Positions 1 through 8,940 are shown, counted from the stretch's first letter. The stretch: 8,940 bases of DNA from Vicinamibacteria bacterium (GCA_016650185.1 JAENWE010000047.1:1-8940); one strand, 5' to 3'. The notes: a model not told the origin generated them from the sequence alone. A program made the numbers and translations.

Positions 1-335
1 AACGGTTTCAGGGCGGCCAGATGCTCGGAGTGAAGCACGCCCGCCTTCTTGGCCGCCACGTAGGCATTGTCCGGAAAGCAGTCCCATCCCGCGAACTCGA
101 TATCCGTGAGATCGGCCAGAGGCACGAAGTCCTTAACCAGCGGCGACCGCTTGTCGGTGCGTTTCCCCAAGCGAATGGTTCCGGTCTGAGTCACGCTTCC
201 CACCGGCTTCACCAAGCCGGACCGTATCGCCTCTACACCGGCGATGAACGTGGTCGCCACCGCTCCCATCCCGGGCAGTAGAACACCCAGCCTGCCTTGT
301 GCCGGGGAGATTGCCCGGTCCTTGCCGGAAGACAT
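1..335 (-). CDS. ino1: Inositol-3-phosphate synthase (myo-inositol-1-phosphate synthase), 5' part only
   Basis: This is the N-terminal 111 residues of a protein that continues past the left edge. It should convert glucose 6-phosphate to 1D-myo-inositol 3-phosphate using NAD in the cytoplasm, the committed step to inositol phospholipids or inositol-derived solutes. Residues about 16-34 read GVLLPGMGAVATTFIAGV, the Rossmann NAD-binding start typical of the prokaryotic form. They are followed by TQTGTIRLGKRT (about 49-60), SPLVKDFVPLADLTD (about 64-78) and GWDCFPDNAYVAAKKAGVL (about 83-101), all in the order expected for this family. The ATG at 335 is supported by an AAGGAG ribosome-binding site at 345-350, nine bases upstream. 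The family is usually near 430 residues, so about a quarter is present. It is transcribed in the same direction as metH but separated from it by a 755-base sparse interval, so it probably has its own promoter. Family assignment is by recognition of the motif order. Confidence -1.
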   Translation of the reverse strand, partial: MSSGKDRAISPAQGRLGVLLPGMGAVATTFIAGVEAIRSGLVKPVGSVTQTGTIRLGKRTDKRSPLVKDFVPLADLTDIEFAGWDCFPDNAYVAAKKAGVLHSEHLAALKP

Positions 336-491
336 CTAGAGAGGCTCCTTCATCAAAAAAACACGCATCCCCGCCTGCGGTGGTCGATCCCGGGGGCCGA
401 GAGGGGGCGTGATGATAGAGAGTTTAACACGCAGCAAAAAGACCATTCCGCCGTGACCCCGCGCCTTTTGGGAACCGCGCCTGGGCTTGGC
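336..491. other. Intergenic stretch upstream of the inositol-3-phosphate synthase gene
   Basis: Apart from the ribosome-binding site, little can be supported here. The promoter of the downstream minus-strand gene probably lies here, and the AT-richer part at about 415-445 (minus strand GTTAAACTCTCTATCAT) is the likeliest place, but no well-spaced -35/-10 pair is convincing. An 8-base direct repeat CCGCGCCT occurs at 459-466 and 475-482, a 16-base period. It has no known meaning. No T-tailed hairpin is visible to terminate the small gene ending at 492. Confidence -1.
345..350 (-). promoter_or_regulatory. Ribosome-binding site of the inositol-3-phosphate synthase gene
   Basis: On the minus strand this reads AAGGAG, a near-perfect Shine-Dalgarno sequence, with nine bases before the ATG at 335. 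It fixes the start and excludes a longer N-terminus. Confidence -1.
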
Positions 492-785
492 TCAGGCTGA
501 TTTCTCGGTCGGCTGGTTGGACTCGGACTCGACGCCCTCGATAAAGGCGAGGGCGGCGTCCATCAGTAGAGGATTTCGCTGGGGTCCCACAAAGCGGCGC
601 TCGACCCGGTCGAAGTTCAGCATCCCCGACCTCACGATCTTGGCAGGGGTCGTGAAGCGGAACAGGACCACCACACGCCCCTGTTGGGGGAGGCCGCCCT
701 CGAGAAAACAGAATGTGAGATCGAACATGTAATGGAAACTTGAGCCTGCAAGGCCCGTAGCCAAGACTGCCGGCACGCTCGGCAA
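492..785 (-). CDS. Small hypothetical protein
   Basis: I do not recognise this protein. The open frame gives up to 97 residues from a TTG at 785, or 78 residues from an ATG at 728. Neither start has a strong ribosome-binding site, though a weak AAGAG precedes the TTG. The case for coding is composition: from the ATG onward about 61 of 78 codons end in G or C, like the neighbouring genes. The protein also alternates hydrophobic and charged segments in a foldable way (for example GRVVVLFRFTTPAKIVRSG, then FVGPQRNPLLMDAALAFIEG) before an acidic, polar tail. There is no signal peptide, transmembrane helix or cysteine motif. It lies downstream of metH on the same strand but is too far away to infer a shared role. 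The N-terminus is uncertain: the frame stays open back to a stop at 852-854, so the gene could be a degraded remnant of something longer. An opposite-strand frame over the same bases has poorer composition and was not chosen. Confidence -1.
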   Translation of the reverse strand: MPSVPAVLATGLAGSSFHYMFDLTFCFLEGGLPQQGRVVVLFRFTTPAKIVRSGMLNFDRVERRFVGPQRNPLLMDAALAFIEGVESESNQPTEKSA

Positions 786-1090
786 CGCAGCTTTTTCTCT
801 TGACGGACTCAGTGAAGGGAGGCGAAGCCTAGTGAGCGGTTCAAAAGGCTGTCAACCCGATCTTCACTGTGCATTTTCGGTAGTGACAGCGCCGCGCCTC
901 GATTTCGACCGCGCTCCTTGTGGCGAAGAAATTCCCAGATATTTTCCGGGACGCCAATTGCCTTATATAGTTTCTTGAGCGCCATCATTTCGGCCCGGTT
1001 TTTCGGCCCTGCCTGCCATTCAGAGCCCGACCCTGTCTCCGCCCGATAAACGGTCCGCCCTTTCACCGAGGCCGGATCGTCACCGCGAGG
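786..1090. other. Sparse interval downstream of metH, with a weak open frame
   Basis: No gene can be supported with confidence here. A minus-strand frame beginning with GTG at 1066 and ending with TGA at 809-811 would give 85 residues. It has no Shine-Dalgarno sequence, only about 60 percent G/C at third positions (well below the neighbours), and no recognisable motif. It lies in the same reading frame as metH, separated from it only by the metH stop and eight further sense codons. A clear Rho-independent terminator for metH (stem followed by a T run on the minus strand) is not visible. Confidence -1.
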
Positions 1091-4735
<3,645 letters not shown>

Positions 4736-4881
4736 GGCATCCGTACTTTACGACTCCACCCGTTCATCCGGTTAATCGGATTGATGTACGACGACTTCAT
4801 CGACCACGACGCCGTCGCCTTGGCCATTGTCTCGGGGGCTACCAAGCGGGAAAGGGGTGTGCTGCGTCCCTTGCAACTTAC
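4736..4881 (-). other. Spacer between tRNA-Sec and metH
   Basis: Besides the inverted repeat, I see no cobalamin riboswitch (no B12-box-like sequence, and the spacer is shorter than that element), no SAM or SAH riboswitch core, and no T-tailed terminator after the tRNA. A minus-strand open frame of about 31 codons from an ATG near 4830 ends in a TGA that overlaps the metH start, but it has poor coding character and was not called. A plus-strand frame through the spacer also runs through the antisense of the tRNA and is treated as noise. Confidence -1.
4738..4790 (-). promoter_or_regulatory. metH: Nested inverted repeat just upstream of the metH start
   Basis: In the transcript sense, an outer pair CGTAC (4786-4790) and GTACG (4742-4746) encloses an inner hairpin ATCCG-ATTAAC-CGGAT (4766-4781). 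The inner element is also nearly palindromic at DNA level around TTAA, so it could be an operator. The outer 3' arm ends six bases before the metH ATG, so folding would bury the initiation region. This is a structural observation only. No family of regulator or riboswitch is recognised. Confidence -1.
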
Positions 4882-4979
4882 TGGCGGAAGCGCGTGGGAA
4901 TCGAACCCACCCCTCCGGGGAGACCCCGGACGCCAGCGGCTTTGAAGGCCGTGCAGGTCACCAGACCCGGCTCGCTTCC
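4882..4979 (-). tRNA. selC: tRNA-Sec (anticodon UCA)
   Basis: This 98-base gene, with the 3' CCA encoded, decodes UGA as selenocysteine together with SelB and a SECIS element. The acceptor stem is GGAAGCGA against GCGCTTCC plus discriminator G. The D arm is a 6-bp stem (CGGGTC/GACCTG) with the tiny TGGT loop characteristic of tRNA-Sec. The anticodon loop is CTTCAAA, with UCA at 4943-4945. The long variable arm holds a perfect 7-bp stem TCCGGGG-TCT-CCCCGGA. The T arm is GTGGG-TTCGATT-CCCAC. The GGAAG...CTTCCGCCA ends match bacterial selC. Two positions are imperfect: the eighth acceptor pair is A-G and the outermost anticodon-stem pair would be A-C. The rest of the fold is strong enough that I regard it as functional. 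selA, selB and selD are not in the window. The gene lies upstream of metH on the same strand and diverges from the transporter gene. Confidence -1.
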
Positions 4980-5016
4980 AATTTTCGAGGACAAGGATAT
5001 CCCGGAGTCGGGCGGG

Positions 5017-5048
5017 GTCCGACGAACGGCGGAATCTCCGCCGCGGAC
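5017..5048 (+). repeat. Perfect 7-bp hairpin with an outer 5-bp extension upstream of the transporter
   Basis: CGGCGGA (5027-5033) and TCCGCCG (5037-5043) form a perfect inverted repeat with a 3-base loop. Outside it, GTCCG (5017-5021) can pair with CGGAC (5044-5048) across a 5-base one-sided bulge, giving a 12-bp imperfect stem. No T run follows on either strand, so it does not look like a Rho-independent terminator. It could be an operator or a structured 5' leader, or simply a GC-rich palindrome. Confidence -1.
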
Positions 5049-5122
5049 GGACCCGTTCCCGACAGCACCGCAGGCACGAAATGGCCCTTCGCAGGGGAAC
5101 CGCCCATCCTGGTCAACAAAAA

Positions 5123-5128
5123 GGGGAG
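5123..5128 (+). promoter_or_regulatory. Ribosome-binding site of the cation transporter
   Basis: GGGGAG within AAGGGGAGAA lies ten bases before the ATG at 5139. It decides the start against the much longer upstream extension of the same frame, which would run through the antisense of the tRNA gene. Confidence -1.
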
Positions 5129-5138
5129 AATCTCAGAC

Positions 5139-6047
5139 ATGTCCGACCATAACTCCTCCTCCAAGGCCATCCTCTACGCGCTCGTCGCGAACTTTGGCAT
5201 CGCGGTGTCGAAGCTCCTGGCCGCCCTCTATACCGCTTCAGGATCGATGCTGGCCGAAGCCATCCACTCGTTCTCGGACTGCGCCAATCAAATCCTTCTC
5301 TTCATCGGCCTCAAGCAATCCAAGCGCCCACCCACTCGTGAGCATCCGCTTGGATTCGGCAAGGTCACGTACTTCTGGAGCTTCGTGGTGGCTCTGCTCC
5401 TCTTCACCATGGGGGGCCTGTTCTCGATCTATGAAGGCTGGCACAAGCTTCACGAACCTGAACCGGTGTCACAACTCTGGGTGGCCCTCACCGTGCTGGG
5501 CGTCTCCATCCTGCTCGAGGCCGGATCACTCGCAGGTTGCCTGAAAGAGATTGCTCACTTGCGCGGAGAGAAATCATTCGGCTACTGGATCAAGAACACG
5601 CGAAACGCCGAACTTGTCGTGGTGCTGGGCGAGGATGTCGCGGCTCTCGTGGGCCTGGTGCTTGCCTTTGGTTTCGTCGGCCTCACCGCCGCCACCGGAG
5701 ATCCGAAGTTCGACGCGATGGGATCGATCACGATCGGTGTGGTCCTGGTCGCCGTGGCCATCTTCATCGCCCTGCGGATCAAGGCGCTCATCGTGGGACG
5801 CTCCGCTGAAGAGGACGTCGAAGATGCGATCCGTCAGGAGATCAGCGAGGATCCCGGCATCGACCAGCTGCTGAAAGCGATCACCATGCAGTTCGGCCCC
5901 CAAGTGATGCTGGCCGCCAAGGTTCAGATGAAGGCGGGTCTCTCGATCGAGGAAGCGGTCGCGCGGATCAACAAGCTCGAGGTCCGCATCCATGAGAAGT
6001 TCCCGGAAATCGCCTGGTGCTTCATCGAACCCGACGACAAGGACTGA
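5139..6047 (+). CDS. Cation diffusion facilitator (CDF) family transporter, ZnT9-like
   Basis: This is a 302-residue inner-membrane protein expected to export divalent metal ions (zinc, manganese, iron or similar) in exchange for protons. Six hydrophobic segments fall at about 9-31, 36-57, 77-97, 112-135, 157-182 and 193-213, followed by a soluble C-terminal domain (about 220-300) of the ferredoxin-like CDF type. Metal-site residues in the second helix are visible as His43 and Asp47 in AIHSFSDCANQ. In the fifth helix, where many CDF proteins carry HxxxD, this one has Glu165-Asp166 in LGEDVAALVG. That feature, together with REHPLGFGKVTYFWSFVVAL (about 67-86), matches the ZnT9/SLC30A9-like branch. 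There is no histidine-rich loop between helices 4 and 5. The gene is monocistronic as far as can be seen, diverging from tRNA-Sec and ending 13 bases from the stop of the convergent ETF-QO gene. Family assignment is confident; metal specificity cannot be read from sequence. Confidence -1.
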   Translation: MSDHNSSSKAILYALVANFGIAVSKLLAALYTASGSMLAEAIHSFSDCANQILLFIGLKQSKRPPTREHPLGFGKVTYFWSFVVALLLFTMGGLFSIYEGWHKLHEPEPVSQLWVALTVLGVSILLEAGSLAGCLKEIAHLRGEKSFGYWIKNTRNAELVVVLGEDVAALVGLVLAFGFVGLTAATGDPKFDAMGSITIGVVLVAVAIFIALRIKALIVGRSAEEDVEDAIRQEISEDPGIDQLLKAITMQFGPQVMLAAKVQMKAGLSIEEAVARINKLEVRIHEKFPEIAWCFIEPDDKD

Positions 6048-6060
6048 TCCGGGGGGGGCC
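6048..6060. other. 13-base gap between convergent stops, with a run of eight G
   Basis: The transporter stop (6045-6047) and the ETF-QO stop (6061-6063) face each other across 13 bases that include G8 at 6051-6058. There is no room for a terminator between the genes, so each transcript must end inside its neighbour or by Rho. The homopolymer lies outside both frames, so a length error there would not alter either protein. Confidence -1.
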
Positions 6061-7752
6061 CTACAACCCGTCGTATTGCGGACCGCCGCCGCCCTCGGGC
6101 GTGACCCAGGTGATGATCTGGTATGGATCCATGATGTCACAGGTCTTGCAGTGGACGCAGTTCGAGAAGTTGATCTGGAGCTTCAACGAGCCAGGGTCGC
6201 CGTCCTGCTTCGGGACCATCTCGTAGACCGCGGCCGGGCAGAACTTCTCGCAGGGGTTGCCGTATTCCTCGCGGCACTTCGTCTCACAGATGTTCGGATC
6301 AGCCACCTGCAGGTGCGCTGGCTGGTCTTCATCGTGCATCGTGCCGGAGTGGAAGACGTCGGTGAGGCGGTCGAAGGTCAGCTTTCCGTCCGTCCGTCCG
6401 CGCTCGAACAAATCTCGCGTGGTGCCCGCGCCGTATCGGTCGATGAGCTTCTCCATGTCGGCGTGACCGCCGGAGGGCCTGAGCGGATCAATCAAGCCCC
6501 GACCACCCGTCATCATCATCAGACCCGTGTTGATCATGCCGCCGAGGAAGCCGTGCTTGAACCCCGCGTGAAAGTTTCGGACGCCGTAAAGCTCCTTCTT
6601 CACCGACGAGTCTTCCACTCGATCCTCGAAACTCTTCAGCACTGCGGCGGACGTGTCGTTGTGCTCAAGCGCTTCCAGAACGGTCTCCGCGGCGAGCATC
6701 CCGGTCTTGATGGCGAGGTGAATGCCCTTGAGCCTCATGGCGTTGAGGAAACCGGCGGCCTCACCGATAAGCAGAAGGCCATCCGCATAGGTCTTCGGGA
6801 CGCAGTACCAGCCACCTTCGCTGATCGCGCGCGCGCCGTACTTCAGCAGCTTCCCCCCTTGGAGCAATGCGGCCACCCGGGGATGCGACTTCATCCTCTG
6901 GAAGAGGCCATGCGGATCAAGGAACGGATCGTGATAGTCGAGGCCAATCACAAGGCCGACCGCTATCTCCGTTTCGGAAAGGCCGTAGATAAAGCCACCG
7001 CCGAAGGTTTCCCAGCCAAGAGGCTCACCCATGGTGTGGATGACTTCGCCCTTCTGGAGCCGGCCCGCCGGCACCTCCCACAGTTCCTTGACCCCGATGG
7101 TGTACACCATCGGGAACTTCCCGGCGTCGAGCCGCAGCCTCGAAACCGCGGTCTTGGTCAGACTCCCTCGGGCTCCCTCGGCCAGGATCGTCACCTTCGC
7201 GCGAATGTCGACGCCGGCCTCGTAGTTGCCCTTCCTCTCCCCGTTCTTGTCGATTCCCTTGTCGCCGGTGCGAACACCGATGACCCGATCGCCCTCAAAG
7301 AGGAGCGAGGCCCCAGGGAAACCGGGCATGCAGTCGACCCCTCGCTTCTCCGCCTCCCCCGCCAGCCATTTCACCAGGTGGCTGAGGCTGATGACGTAGT
7401 TGCCGTGATTCTGAAGAGGTGGAGGCGTGATGGGCAGGCGGAACTTCGAATCTTGGAACAGGTATTCGACGCTGTCCTTGACCACCTTCGCGGCGAGCGG
7501 CGCTTCCATGCCGTCGAGATTCGGAAAGAGTTCGCGCAGCGAGGACGGATCGAGAACCGCGCCCGAGATGGAGTGACCGCCAAAGTCGGCCGCCTTCTCA
7601 ATGACCATGATCGAGGGGTCCACAGAGGCAACGCCTGGGCGCTTCGCCCGCGCGGCCAGGAGATCCTTGAGTCGAATCGCCGCGGCCAGGCCGGCGGGGC
7701 CTCCGCCGACGATCAGGACGTCCGTTTCAAGAGTTTCGCGCTCGTCGGTCAT
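6061..7752 (-). CDS. Electron transfer flavoprotein:quinone oxidoreductase (ETF-QO)
   Basis: This 563-residue enzyme takes electrons from reduced electron transfer flavoprotein and passes them through FAD and one [4Fe-4S] cluster to membrane quinone, linking acyl-CoA and related dehydrogenases to respiration. The FAD-binding fold starts with DVLIVGGGPAGLAAAIRL (11-28), followed by EKAADFGGHSISGAVLDP (52-69). A second FAD segment, GLLLIGEAAGFLNAMRLKGIH, lies at about 325-345. The C-terminal ferredoxin-like domain has CPAAVYEMVP and NCVHCKTCDI. The cluster ligands are inferred to be Cys505, Cys532, Cys535 and Cys538. The end TPEGGGGPQYDGL is a hallmark of the family. The ferredoxin domain is fused, as in mitochondrial ETFDH, rather than separate as in FixC plus FixX. 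ATG at 7752 is preferred over an in-frame TTG at 7767; neither has a clear ribosome-binding site. It lies 65 bases downstream of the polyferredoxin gene on the same strand and is probably co-transcribed with it. The etfA/etfB genes are not in the window. Confidence -1.
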   Translation of the reverse strand: MTDERETLETDVLIVGGGPAGLAAAIRLKDLLAARAKRPGVASVDPSIMVIEKAADFGGHSISGAVLDPSSLRELFPNLDGMEAPLAAKVVKDSVEYLFQDSKFRLPITPPPLQNHGNYVISLSHLVKWLAGEAEKRGVDCMPGFPGASLLFEGDRVIGVRTGDKGIDKNGERKGNYEAGVDIRAKVTILAEGARGSLTKTAVSRLRLDAGKFPMVYTIGVKELWEVPAGRLQKGEVIHTMGEPLGWETFGGGFIYGLSETEIAVGLVIGLDYHDPFLDPHGLFQRMKSHPRVAALLQGGKLLKYGARAISEGGWYCVPKTYADGLLLIGEAAGFLNAMRLKGIHLAIKTGMLAAETVLEALEHNDTSAAVLKSFEDRVEDSSVKKELYGVRNFHAGFKHGFLGGMINTGLMMMTGGRGLIDPLRPSGGHADMEKLIDRYGAGTTRDLFERGRTDGKLTFDRLTDVFHSGTMHDEDQPAHLQVADPNICETKCREEYGNPCEKFCPAAVYEMVPKQDGDPGSLKLQINFSNCVHCKTCDIMDPYQIITWVTPEGGGGPQYDGL

Positions 7753-7817
7753 GGCGCAACGATTCAACCACAGCGTGATGTCTCAAGCCACGCTTGGGCC
7801 CCGCCCGGCGAGACGTC
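7753..7817 (-). other. Short spacer between polyferredoxin and ETF-QO genes
   Basis: These 65 bases contain no T-tailed hairpin and no convincing promoter, which fits co-transcription of the two genes. The in-frame TTG at 7767 would extend ETF-QO by five residues but lacks a ribosome-binding site. Confidence -1.
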
Positions 7818-8940
7818 CTACTTCCCCTTGGATACGTAGTCGAGGAACCTCTCCGGGCTCACCCGGACTGCCGCCCCGGTCGGACACGCCCTCACGCATG
7901 CCGGTCCACCCTTGAGGTCCTTGCACATGTCGCACTTCACGGCATGCTTCGACAGATCGTGGTCCTTCGATTGCTGTTCCATCCCGGGTTCGGTGCCGAT
8001 TCCCAGGGTGAGCCACGAGAACAGACTGGGCCTCCTGCGCTTCGGATCGATGGGAGCCATCTGAATGACGCCGTAAGGGCAGTTCTGCTGGCAATTTCCG
8101 CAGCCGATGCAGGTGTCCGCAATGAAGACCTCCCCGTTTGGAGAGCGGTGGATGGCGTCCGGCGGACAGTCCTTCATGCAGTGGGGGTGTTCGCAGTGAC
8201 GGCACGAGGTGGGCACGTGAATCTCTGCCAGGCTGGGTCCTGCTTCCCGGTTCAGCCGCGAGGTGCCCTCGTGAACGTCGGCGCACGCCTTCTCGCAGTG
8301 GTTACAACGAACGCACAGCGACTCGTCGATGAGGAGGACATCCGTCGCTTCTCCGATGCCCTGCTTCATTAGAAACGAAATCAGATCTCCCGCGTCGCTC
8401 TGATCAATATGAGCCTCGTCGGCGCGAAGGCGATCCATGATCTTCAGATCCAGAATGCCCCGCATCGCGGAATTGCGGGTTAGAACCTCGGTGAAACGCC
8501 TCCCTTCGAGAACGATCGTTTCCGTTGCCACCGCAGCGGTTACCGTGGCAGTGCGCGGCTTGTCGGACATGAGGGCTATCTCGCCCACGTAGTTCCCCGC
8601 CGCGAGGTAGGAGAAAACCCGATCCTTGCCGCCGACCAGCCTGGAGATCATGACGGAACCGCGGCGAATCAAGTGGAGACCATCCGGAGAGTCGCCCTCA
8701 TTGAAGAGCACCTGACCGGCGGGAAAGGACTTGACCACGGCGCCTTCCACCAGGAACTGCAAATCCGATTCGGAAATGCCCTCGGCGACATAGTTCCTCA
8801 CCGCCCGCTTCAACGAAACTAGGTCCAGCTCGCGCTTCACCGAGTTCACGGAGGCGAGGAGCTTGAGCATCGAGCGGCGAGGGGACTCGAGCAGAACGCA
8901 TGAAGGCCCGGCTTTGACCGTGGCCGAGCGACGACGGCCG
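7818..8940 (-). CDS. Cyclic-nucleotide-binding polyferredoxin (tandem cNMP-binding domains plus four [4Fe-4S] motifs), 5' end missing
   Basis: The C-terminal 373 or so residues are present and the frame is open to the right edge. Counting from the ATG at 8870, a complete cyclic-nucleotide-binding domain covers about 28-150, with FPAGQVLFNEGD and a phosphate-binding cassette GEIALMSDKPRTATV (96-110) whose key Glu and Arg are intact. Four cysteine groups follow: C186/189/192/196, C223/226/231/235, C254/257/260/264 and C313/316/325/329, the arrangement of DmsB/HybA/NrfC-type electron-transfer subunits binding four [4Fe-4S] clusters. An insertion at about 271-308 separates the third and fourth groups. 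The ATG at 8870 is probably not the true start: the bases upstream read RSATVKAGPSCVLLESPRR (from 8930 leftward), the end of another cNMP-binding domain, and no ribosome-binding site precedes the ATG. No membrane helix or Tat signal is seen in the visible part. The gene probably shares an operon with ETF-QO. I infer a ligand-regulated electron carrier; the ligand and redox partners are unknown. Confidence -1.
   Translation of the reverse strand, partial: GRRRSATVKAGPSCVLLESPRRSMLKLLASVNSVKRELDLVSLKRAVRNYVAEGISESDLQFLVEGAVVKSFPAGQVLFNEGDSPDGLHLIRRGSVMISRLVGGKDRVFSYLAAGNYVGEIALMSDKPRTATVTAAVATETIVLEGRRFTEVLTRNSAMRGILDLKIMDRLRADEAHIDQSDAGDLISFLMKQGIGEATDVLLIDESLCVRCNHCEKACADVHEGTSRLNREAGPSLAEIHVPTSCRHCEHPHCMKDCPPDAIHRSPNGEVFIADTCIGCGNCQQNCPYGVIQMAPIDPKRRRPSLFSWLTLGIGTEPGMEQQSKDHDLSKHAVKCDMCKDLKGGPACVRACPTGAAVRVSPERFLDYVSKGK

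Larger units (their letters stand above)
4980..5138. other. Divergent intergenic region between tRNA-Sec and the cation transporter
   Basis: This region must hold the tRNA-Sec promoter (minus) and probably the transporter promoter (plus). A weak minus-strand -10 candidate TATCCT lies at 4995-5000, inside the palindrome GGATATCC, without a good -35 partner. A strong hairpin sits at 5017-5048 and is listed separately. No coding frame here is convincing; the transporter frame runs open leftward through the tRNA but has no reason to start there. Confidence -1.

Noticed and set aside
459..482. Direct repeat CCGCGCCT twice at a 16-base period
   Set aside because: Only two short copies in GC-rich DNA; easily due to chance and not linked to any other feature.
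4736..4881. Cobalamin, SAM or SAH riboswitch before metH
   Set aside because: The spacer is too short for a cobalamin riboswitch, and no B12 box, SAM core or SAH core could be recognised on the minus strand.
4827..5138. Upstream extension of the transporter frame to a start at 4827
   Set aside because: It would translate the antisense of tRNA-Sec; the ATG at 5139 has a good ribosome-binding site and gives the normal CDF N-terminus.
6048..6060. Bidirectional terminator between the convergent genes
   Set aside because: The gap is a G run of eight with no complementary arm of useful length and no T tail.
6045..6110. UGA readthrough of the transporter stop as selenocysteine
   Set aside because: The CDF protein is already full length, the following frame is short and overlaps the ETF-QO end, and no conserved Sec position is known in this family.
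5992..7839. A 615-codon open frame on the plus strand opposite ETF-QO
   Set aside because: It is the antisense shadow of the ETF-QO gene: histidine-, arginine- and valine-rich with no domain, while the minus strand encodes a complete recognisable enzyme.

Overview
The window is bacterial chromosomal DNA of moderately high GC with strong G/C preference at third codon positions. It is densely packed with ordinary-looking housekeeping and respiratory genes. No phage, insertion sequence, integron or CRISPR array is visible. The gene set is a prokaryotic inositol-phosphate synthase, full-length B12-dependent methionine synthase, a selenocysteine tRNA, a ZnT9-like cation transporter, an ETF:quinone oxidoreductase, and a cyclic-nucleotide-binding polyferredoxin. 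This suggests a free-living, respiring, selenocysteine-using bacterium with access to cobalamin, perhaps from a deep-branching or myxobacterial/planctomycete-like group. The sequence alone does not fix the phylum.

Layout, left to right. (1) 1-335, minus: the 5' quarter of an inositol-3-phosphate synthase gene, running off the left edge. (2) 336-1090: a sparse interval with one plausible small gene on the minus strand (492-785) and a weaker open frame. (3) 1091-4735, minus: complete metH, 1214 residues, all five functional regions intact. (4) 4736-4881: a leader with a nested inverted repeat next to the metH start. (5) 4882-4979, minus: tRNA-Sec with UCA anticodon, long variable arm and encoded CCA. 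(6) 4980-5138: divergent intergenic region with a strong perfect hairpin. (7) 5139-6047, plus: cation diffusion facilitator transporter, 302 residues. (8) 6061-7752, minus: ETF:quinone oxidoreductase, tail to tail with the transporter. (9) 7818-8940, minus: a protein with at least one complete and one partial cyclic-nucleotide-binding domain followed by four [4Fe-4S] motifs, running off the right edge.

The last two minus-strand genes probably form an operon in electron transfer. ETF-QO passes electrons from electron transfer flavoprotein (fed by acyl-CoA and similar dehydrogenases) to quinone. The polyferredoxin upstream looks like an electron carrier whose activity could be tuned by a cyclic nucleotide. 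This pairing is the most interesting part of the window. A second point is that the selenocysteine tRNA lies directly upstream of metH, and the metH frame stays open for 93 codons beyond its terminal UGA. That is probably coincidental but testable. No convincing selenoprotein gene was found in the window.
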